64,000 nucleotides of DNA, from contig NC_090444.1 in NCBI RefSeq assembly GCF_031143425.1, positions 57,097,533-57,161,532 on the forward strand, given 5' to 3'. The notes beneath the pieces were generated by a model, which saw only the letters and a program-made list of their open reading frames with translations, had not been told where the DNA came from and did not search any database. Source of the stretch: Pleurodeles waltl. Taxonomy: Eukaryota; Chordata; Amphibia; Caudata; Salamandridae. Each line of letters begins with the position of its first letter. The stretch's first letter is position 1. Of this stretch, positions 56,473-64,000 are shown piece by piece. The translations under genes and the position numbers were made by a program.

Positions 56473-57856
56473 TCAAGTGGGCAGGCAGGCACCACAGGGA
56501 TCATCTTTGGGGGGGTCAGATTTAGGATGGATGGGTTTGGGTTTGGGATGGGTGGACTTCTTCTTAGGTGGCGTGGGCTTCTTCTTGGCGGGAGGGCTAT
56601 GGCTGCTTGCAGGGTAGACAGGTGTGACAGGGAGGACTTGGAGGTGGAAGGGATGGATTGGGAGGTGGGTTGGCATCTTGGTTCTGGGACGGGGTTGAGG
56701 GAACAGGGGGAAGAGTAAGGTCAAACAAAAAAACTTTCTTAGGGACACAGAGACTGACATCAGAAGGGGCTGGGGATTTGGAGGTTGAGGGAGTGGGTGT
56801 CTGGTGCATGGATGTCATGGGTGCTTGTGGGAGGTATGCTTTTGTGTGGGTGGTGTCTGTTGCATGGGTGACTGTGGGTGATTATATGTCTTGGGGCTGG
56901 GAGGTAGAGGTGCTTGGTGATGTGTGAGTGGTGGATGTGTGTGTGACTATTGGGGTGGTATATGTGGGAATGCATGTCAGTGGGTATGATGGGTTTGGTG
57001 GATGTCTGTATGTCTGTTGGAGTAGTGCCTGCGATTATGCTGGATGTGGTGGGTGGGTCACTGATTGTTGTGATGGTGCCTTTGGGTATGCCTGATGTGT
57101 GTGTGATGGTGGGGGTGTCTGGGGAAGTGGTGACTGATGTTGTGTGTGTAGGTGTCTGCTTACGTGCTGGTGTGTTTTGTGGTGCTTATGTCTATGTGTG
57201 CTGCTCCTGTGTGTTGAGGTGGGTGCGTGCGGATCAGTCTGTGTGCTTGGTGTTGTTAGGGGAGTGGGGGATTTGGAGTAGGAAGAAGGAGGTGGAGGGG
57301 GGATGGAAGGAGGGGTGTGACTGGCTGCCATCAGTGAGGAGGCCAGACCCTGAAAAGATCTCTGTAGCCCAGACATTACACAATGAATGCCTTCCAGGAA
57401 TGCATTGGGTTGGGTTGCCAATCCCTGGATGGCATCTGCAATGGCTGTCTGACCCACGGAGATACTTTTCAGGAAGTCAATAGCCTCCTCACTGAGGGAA
57501 GCAAGGGGGACAGAGACCAGGGCGGAGGTGCCTGCAGCAAAGGAGACCCCCGCCTTCTTGGGTGAGTGGGCATGGCCAACTCGGTGGGGAGCAACAGAGA
57601 TGGTGGTGAAGAACTGGGGGTGGCAGACAAAGATGGTTTTGGGGTATGTCCTGATGGTTCTGCCACCACTACGAAGTGTTCACTGGAGGAAGAATCCAGT
57701 GATGAAGATGATGTTCTTCCGGTCTACCCCATGGCACTCCCCTCATCCTCCAGGCCACTGGTTCCCTCTGTGTCAGTGGTGTCTTGTCCCAAGGTCCTGT
57801 AGCCAGATGCATCTCCATTTGGCTGTGCCTGTCCCCTTTGCTTTCCTGAGCTGATG
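56473..57856 (-). pseudogene. Pro/Ser/Thr-rich C-terminal exon of a minus-strand Harbinger gene
   Basis: The candidate exon begins after TTGTCTTTGCAG (acceptor next to 57856). It encodes a predicted amphipathic segment (MGQTAIADAIQGLATQPNAF...) near 57457-57330, then a very long Pro/Ser/Thr/His-rich tract. It ends with Lys-rich repeats (PPAKKKPTPPKKKS) before the stop at 56473-56475. The reading frame changes at least twice. Large, Pro-rich, basic C-termini of this kind occur in Myb-like partners of Harbinger elements. The Myb domain itself was not found, so that assignment is inferred. Confidence 0.45.
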
Positions 57857-58966
57857 CTGCAAAGACAATGGGAAATAGCACCATCACATTTCCAGGATCA
57901 CACTTTAAACACAGTTCCGAATAGCAAACATTGCAATGTTTTTAAGTAGACCCCAGCAAAAAACTCCTCATAAGTGGCCCATACATGCGGCAAACCATAT
58001 GCATGCATGACACCTGAACTGTCAACAGTTTCCCACATGAAAATCAGGATCTCAGACAGCTACATTTGCATGGCTGGATTTGTGCAACCAAAATAACCAT
58101 TGAACTTGTAGGAGGCCTCAGCACCCTCAATGCTTTGTCCCATGGCGAATGCCTCAGTTACCTGTTGTCATTAAATAGGAGGCCAATGCCAATTGCATTC
58201 TCACGTATCCCACACAAGGGTCTGCACACATATATTTGCCAAATACATAATGACCCAACACTATGAAATTATGCTCCTAAATCATGCCATGTTACTGACA
58301 AAAGTAAAATAGCCTGGAGAAGGTGAAATTAAATTAGTCATGCCATATTCTTAGCAGTTCCACTATGCTTATTTCACAAGTGATATTTGCCCTATTGAGT
58401 CATGGATGTAGTACTAACGTTGCTCAGATAGGCCACACTTTTGGCATGGATATGGACACTGTAGACATCATGTGCAATATGTCAGGGAGAGATGTCTCTA
58501 CAATCCACTACACAATGAATCAGCAAGCCCCAGGGAAATCGCCACTAATGTCTGGCACCCTTTACAATGACAGTACATCGTTAGACGTTATTAGTCCCTT
58601 TTGGTGTTGGAGAAACCCAGATATTTGCAATTACTTGTTGAAGCCCAACAACATGTTGCCCAACAAACAGTACTTGCTTGATCACTGTACACAGCCATAT
58701 GTTGTCCCTAGAGAGGGAGGTGTTTGTGGAATGTACACAGTTGTGTCCTAGGTCCCAGGGCCAATAGGCAAGGCACATCAGTATACAACACTACATGTCC
58801 ACACCAACATTCCCTCATTCACTGTGTTATACATGGCCCATCCTTAGTTGTCAGGGGGAGATGTCAAAACCTAACACACTCACTTTGCAATGTGACAGGC
58901 AGGAATATGCCCTATACTCCCCCCTTGTGGCAGCTGTATTACCCTCAAAAACCCATCAAGGTCTGG

Positions 58967-59190
58967 CTAGGCCACTGCTGGAATGCAGGCCATTGGGGGG
59001 TCCATGGTCCAACAAGCACCCATTCCTGTTAGGAAGACATCTCCTGCTGGACCAAAGCAATCTTCTGTGCCCAGTGTCTCAGGTCCTTCCATCTCTTCTG
59101 ACAATGGGCGTTCTGTTAGTTGTGGACCCGCAGTGTCTGCACTTTCTGGGCGATCGGTCTCCGTAGCTCCTTTTCCTAATGTGCGTTTAA
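58967..59190 (-). pseudogene. Candidate internal exon of the minus-strand gene
   Basis: An acceptor (TTCATCCATGCAG) borders 59190. The following frame (VKRTLGKGATETDRPES...) is hydrophilic and acidic. No convincing donor was found before the frame closes. Confidence 0.3.
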
Positions 59191-60571
59191 CTGCATGGAT
59201 GAAAATTACAAATCGGGGGATTGGACTCACAAGATTTTGTCACAAAAGGTTGAATCACATACAGGTCAGAAACACTAAGCTAGAACCTTTCTATTTGTGA
59301 ACACTCCACAAGTGTGAAACACAAAAGCCCATAAGTACAGGGACATGAGTACAGAAATATGTAATTGCATCTACTGACTAACCCAATAACCTGCCCAGGG
59401 CCTAAACTGACTAAGCAAGCTTACTGACATCAGGTAGCCCATGCTACTGCTACATGGACTGTGATATGGGCTATAATGAAACACTACTTACCTATGTGGA
59501 TTATGAAGGCTATCCTCTTTAGGCCTGAATAGGTAAACACATTCACACTCTGTGAGATTGACTCTCTGCAAACAGTTCCTACAGGCAACTGCCATAGTAC
59601 AACCATCACCCTTACACTTCAGTGACAATGTTGGGGCTGGAATGGTGGGCACATAATAAGCCCTTCTTGTTCAAGTGTGGACATGTGGCATAGCAAATGT
59701 ATGCTCATGCCATTACAGGGGGTGGGGTCTGTGGTATGTACATGTACCACAACACAGTCTTTTGGACACATGTGTCTATCCAACAGAGATGGCACCCAAC
59801 AGCCAAAGGCATGCATTGTACAATTTATGTTATGTGACGAAGCAATTGACTCACATTTAGGGCCTCCCAGGAGTGTACACATTCATGCCAGGATCTGCAA
59901 GTCTACAGGGGGTGGGCACCATGCCACAGTTGCAGAGCCACTATGACTGTCACTCAATCTGGACTAGGTCCCATACTGGGAGATACAATTGACAGGTGCT
60001 GGTCACTGCAGGTTGAGCTGACAGAACCCACATGACATTCTATTTCCATCACTTCCATGCATGGCTGTACATCATGTGCCCATTAGCAACTTTGTGTGTT
60101 TAGCTGAAGGGCAAAGTGAGTTATTACATGCTTTTCACACAGCATTTTTGCAAGGCCAGATGTGTTTTGGAAGATCTGTGGCAACACACACATTGCTCAC
60201 ATGATTCTCTGATGACTACTACTAGAAGCATACAGAGCACATGCTGGTATGCACATACATGTAGGCTAACATTTACAAACATCATGAAGAAAACCATATC
60301 AGTGGATGGCAGTAATGTCTTCTCAGCCAGTCATGTTGATACAACACAAGGAGGACCAATAACCCCAGATTAGCTTACACTACACAATTTTACTGAAGTT
60401 AACGCATGATACTACCCACCAATACCTGCACCATGTACATCCCATTGATGCCACATAGACCTCAACAACAGGCACAGAAGAAGACTAACTGACACACAGG
60501 GGCACATTGTAGCCTGTGAAGAGGGAAAGGATGGTGTGAAACAGTATCAATTGTGCCTATGGATTTATTAC

Positions 60572-60610
60572 CTGCTCCTCTGGAGGTCTGGCATCCACCA
60601 TTTTTGCATC
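60572..60610 (-). pseudogene. Candidate 13-codon exon of the minus-strand gene
   Basis: The 39-nt segment encodes DAKMVDARPPEEQ between a good acceptor (TGCATTTCAG) and a donor (GTAATA). It sits 62 bp downstream, on the minus strand, of the larger candidate exon at 60672-60844. Confidence 0.35.
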
Positions 60611-60671
60611 CTGAAATGCAGTAATTGAGTTTATGAACTGCGTCACACATTATATATATATGTTCTGTTAC

Positions 60672-60844
60672 CTCACAAACATCCTGATTAGTTTTGTCAA
60701 GTAGATCCTAATAATCAACCAACATTGTAGCATGTTGCAGGGCACAGATGGCATTTAACCGCGATGCATAGTTCACCACCGCTGACGGCACTTGAGGAAG
60801 GCAGTCACAATTTGGGAGGAAATTGTGGTGCACAAAATTAAGTT
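60672..60844 (-). pseudogene. Candidate exon of the minus-strand gene with protein-like frame
   Basis: Between an acceptor (ATTTCGACAG) and a donor (GAG|GTAACA), one frame reads protein-like for all 57 codons apart from a single TAG. It includes NFLPNCDCLPQVPSAVVNYA and then SRLNAICALQHATMLVDY. I do not recognise the domain. It lies head-to-head with the transposase, so the two genes would be divergent, unlike the convergent layout of the 3.7-kb elements. Confidence 0.4.
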
Positions 60845-61134
60845 CTGTCGAAATCTATATTGTGGACACATATGAGAAACTATGTGGGTCACATGTCACT
60901 CTTATGTAGTTGCCAGCTGGGATGAGCACTGGGTGCCATGTCTATACAGTCAGAAATGCTATGGCACATGATATTCTTGACATGCATCTTGTATGTTGCT
61001 GTGGACACACTGACTATGTTACAAATCATGTCTTGCCACACAAAGGTACCCAGAGAGAGGGAAGAGGTGAAAACCTCCTGTCTACCATCGGCTGCAAGAC
61101 CTGCAGACCAAGGAGCAATGGTACATAAATTATG

Positions 61135-62110
61135 TACTACCATCCGGATAGGCAACTAATTGTGGACTTATGTCATCAGTTGGAACCAGATATGATGCCA
61201 GCTATTAGGTATCCAGCCAGCATACCTCCCATTGTACAAGTAATGTCAGTGTTGCACTTCCTAGCCACAGGATACTTCCAACATACAATAGCCCTATCTG
61301 CTGGTATGTCCCAGCCTTTATTCAGTCTGGTGTTGAGGGATGTCCTCTCAGCATTGTTGAAACACCTTGACACCTATATCCAGTTTCCCTGATGTGAGAA
61401 TTTAGCCAATGTGAAGGCTGATTTTTGTGGTTTTGCCTGCCTCCCACGTGTGTTGGGGGCCATTGATGGCACACATGTTGGCTTGGTGTTACTGCATGCC
61501 AATGAACAAGTCTATCGGAACAGAAAGAACTTCTGCTCCATCAAAGTGTAAGCTGTCTGTCTATTGGATTTCTACATTTAACGCGTCTGTGCCCATTATC
61601 TGGGGTCAGTCCACGATACTTCATTGTGTAGAACAGCACCATACCCCAGCTGATGTCACAACTGTGACCAGAGAGGGACTAGCTTGTTGGTAAATCATGT
61701 TTGTACTGATTGTGTGTGTGCAATGTTAGGTGCTAAAATCATGAATTGTGGGACTCATTTTTGAAAATATGTCCCATTCCTTAACAGAAGACTCTGCATA
61801 TCCAAACCGTCCTTGGTTGTTGACATTACTAAGGAACCCAACTACACCAGAGGAAGTCCGCTTCAGTGAGGCCCATGGAAGAACAAGGCGGGTAGTGGAA
61901 CAGGCTTTTGGGTTCTTGAGGGCCAGATTTCGGTGTCTTGATCGGACAGGTGGAGCCTTCCTCTACTCACTCAGGAAAGTGTTTCAGAACACTTAGGGAG
62001 GGCCTGCAGTGCTCGTGAGGGTGACTCTTGAAATGCCAAGTGAGGATGGTAGTGTTGAAGAGGAAAGAGCTGACTTGTGGGAAGATCTCATCAACAGCTG
62101 CTTTTCATGA
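61135..62110 (+). pseudogene. HARBI1-type DDE transposase, third and most divergent copy
   Basis: Homology starts in 'YYHPDRQLIVDLCHQLEPDM' and continues through SIPPIVQVMSVLHFLATG, GMSQPLFSLVLRDVLSAL and DTYIQFP. The catalytic aspartates are in GAIDGTHV (codon 61465-61467) and GSVHDT (61615-61617). The glutamate is in VVEQAFG (61898-61900), followed by RARFRCLDRTGGAF. The last exon begins after CCTTAACAG at 61788 with EDSAYPNRPW, the same intron position as in the other two copies. In-frame stops occur after IQFP, twice between the aspartates, and at 61994-61996. After that stop the frame continues as an acidic C-terminus to 62110. It is dead but recognisable over the whole domain. Confidence 0.85.
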
Positions 62111-62535
62111 GTATAAGTATGTCATGTGATAATAGATTAAATTGTATTTGTGAGAATGTATTGCATTCACTGTTTTAGAAACAGCTAGGGAGCTGGCACT
62201 CTGCAAACTCTAGTCAAAGGCTACTTGATAATTTTCCTTTTGACACAGCTCCACCTTGATGACGTTGCTTTGTTTGTGTTAGCTTCCCTGCAAAGTAAGT
62301 GTTTTTTAAGTTGCTTGCAATGTGATTTGTGTATTGGGTATGATTCCAAGCCTATACTCCTTCTTTTGTCTTTGAAGAGGTACCTTCAACATGACATTCT
62401 CATGTAGGCATTTCAGAGTTGTGACATTGGCAGGAATGTGATGCTGGTCATACAGAAGAAGTAGACATGGATTGATCCAGGTAATGTAGGTCACAGAGTT
62501 TGGCTGTATGAGACCCGTGCCAAGACAGCTTACAC

Positions 62536-63270
62536 TGGGCATATTTATACCCCATTTGAACCAAATGTGCATCAAAACTAATTCCATATTTATATTTTGA
62601 CGTTAGACATGTCTAACGTCACAATATAGGAGTTTGCACCTTTTTTTAGATGTATGAACCTACCTTGTGTCAATGCGATGCAAGGTAGGTGTTCCCCTCT
62701 AAAAAATGGTGACCCCATAGACCCATATTTATCCCCATTCTAAAATGAAGCACAGTGGGAGGAGGGGCTTAATAATGGTGCAAAGCTTGTTTTGTACCAT
62801 TATTTAATGCCTGGGTCAGAGCTCGCGTTAAGAGACCTGTGGACCCATTTCCAGGTTAAACACCATGGAATGGGTCCACCCCCAGGAACACCCCACCCCC
62901 ACCAGAGGGACACCGGAGGATGGGGGACCCCATCCCAGGTAAGTAGGGTAAGTTCAGGTTAGTATTTTTTTTTTAAGTGCCATTGGGGGCCCAACTTGGG
63001 GCACCCTGCATTGCACAGGGTGCAATGGCCATGCCCAGGGAACACTGGTCCCCTTTGCTGGCCATTGGGGTGGTGGGCATGACTCCTGTCTTTTCTAAGA
63101 CAGAAGTCCTGCAGTATGGATGGTTTTGTATCAGAAAATGACGGTAGATTGGTTAAAGTCATCTTGTTTGACTCTTACCAGCCTAACGTCATTTTTTGGT
63201 GCAAAATCCCCTTCTCCCATACCGCCCCACCCAGCTAACGTCATTTTTTTTTATGTTAGCCCTTGTTAGC
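62536..63270 (+). mobile_element. Degraded non-autonomous element with GGGCATATTTATACC end
   Basis: The left end GGGCATATTTATACCCC resembles 35704. Inside are a perfect palindrome (62599-62620), 'gcgttaagagacctgtgg', 'catcccaggtaagtagggtaagttcagg' and 'cagctaacgtcattttttttt'. The right terminus is not clear. It appears to lie within or just beside the large Harbinger. From 63271 to 64000 no separate feature is recognised. Confidence 0.45.
62599..62620. repeat. 22-bp perfect palindrome
   Basis: GACGTTAGAC plus its mirror is perfectly symmetric. With two mismatches, symmetry extends to a 34-bp inverted repeat (62593-62626). Confidence 0.9.
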
Positions 63271-64000
63271 CACAGCTTTTGTGTGCTGTGGTGGGCCATT
63301 TGCACCAAGTGTGTCATCATATGCCATTGAAATATGTAATCACTGATTGCAAAAAAAGAAATTTTATCCTCACATTAGCTAAACACTTTTTGCATAGTCG
63401 GTATGTAGTTGTAGATGTGTTTCATCATTGCAGGCCACAGTGCCTGTGCCACAATACTAACATATATGTGCATGTCATACCACCACATGCATGGTAACTG
63501 GATCACGATGGGCCTGTGATCAAGGACTGTTGTACAGCCATCTGTCTGTATCTTGGATTATGTGGTGTTGGATAACTTTGGTGTGGTGTGTGATAAGGCT
63601 CAACCTGGTGACATCACCCACTTCCATGTTTGCCTATTCTATGGGTCAATGTTAGGCAAATCACTTTCCTCTATGGTCTTGGGGAACTTTACCTTGGGAT
63701 ATGCACTATGACCCAGTATGAGTTACACATTTTGGATTCTAAAAGTCCAGACATATGGACAGCTTATGTGCTATACACTGGAATAAAATGTTTCTGTGAG
63801 CAGACACTTGTGCTAATGTGTTGGTGTGTAATGGTCATAATCCTGAGCACGATGCTGTGTACCTGTGACATATCCCTTTTTGCACAAGTAGTGGGTGTCC
63901 TCATCATATGGTTCACATGGTCTTACATCATTTCTATGCAATTAGTGGTAATTAAGCATGCAGAGAATACATTTGTGGTGGGTGAATTTATTACATTCCT

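Larger units (their letters stand above)
54764..64000 (+). mobile_element. Large decayed Harbinger of the GGxCCTCATTAC family; right end not found
   Basis: The left end GGACCTCATTACGGGTTTGG is preceded by TTA (54761-54763) and matches the ends of the 10728-12639 element. Inside follow a TATA box (55052), minus-strand candidate exons (56473-60844) and a plus-strand HARBI1-type transposase (61135-62110). No matching right terminus appears before the window ends. Sequence after 63280 resembles the element's interior in style, so it may continue beyond 64000, with another MITE inserted near 62536. If so, it is over 9 kb. The right boundary is unknown. Confidence 0.6.

Noticed and set aside
1..64000. 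CRISPR array, bacterial operon, rRNA or tRNA gene
   Set aside because: Tandem arrays here have long degenerate units without unique spacers. No ribosome-binding or operon structure and no recognisable RNA gene were seen. Spliced transposon genes and MITEs indicate eukaryotic DNA.

Overview
This window looks like intergenic or intronic DNA from a very large, transposon-rich vertebrate genome, most likely a salamander or newt. No intact host gene, rRNA, tRNA or CRISPR array is visible, and no convincing open frame exceeds about 210 codons. The recognisable coding material belongs to transposons: three PIF/Harbinger DNA transposons with HARBI1-type transposases, one Ty3/Gypsy remnant and two LINE remnants. 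A surplus of Harbinger elements with their short non-autonomous derivatives, next to long non-coding LTR-type insertions, fits what is known of newt genomes such as Pleurodeles. That assignment is an inference and could not be tested by a search here.

Layout. 1-592 is a Harbinger-type non-autonomous element cut by the window edge, followed by a short tandem repeat. 1566-3660 is a 5'-truncated Gypsy copy (RNase H, integrase, polypurine tract, 3' LTR). 5629-8640 is a GC-rich composite repeat with a roughly 175-bp tandem array and strong palindromes. 10728-12639 is a gutted Harbinger carrying a piece of an LTR. 14090-15640 holds LINE endonuclease and RT-tail fragments. 16612-22528 is AT-rich with four MITE-like copies. 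24630-29060 holds a non-autonomous element and, 27 bp further on, a complete but dead 3.7-kb Harbinger (TSD CAA). 29235-36450 is a mosaic of pyrimidine-rich, foldback, microsatellite, LTR and minisatellite sequence. 36657-42477 is an LTR-type insertion (TSD GTTAG) into which a second 3.7-kb Harbinger (36929-40653, TSD TTA) has jumped. 43708-44475 is a 128-bp satellite. 44880-50710 is a LINE split by a 2.66-kb LTR-type insertion (45907-48568, TSD TCTAC). 52884-53050 is a palindromic MITE (TSD TTA) beside an AT-rich tandem array. From 54764 to at least 62110 lies a larger, decayed Harbinger of a different family.

How the parts work together. In the two 3.7-kb Harbingers the layout is the same: a left-end TATA box, a two-exon DDE transposase on the plus strand, and a convergent two-exon Myb/SANT-like DNA-binding partner on the minus strand. 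Both ends are rich in TTGCGA/TCGCAA motifs. The short elements at 1-592 and 24630-25350 carry similar ends and motifs, so they were probably mobilised by this transposase and Myb pair. Comparing the two copies shows where each is broken. Exact target-site duplications give a partial order of insertion: LINE before its LTR; LTR before its Harbinger; Harbinger before its LTR fragment.
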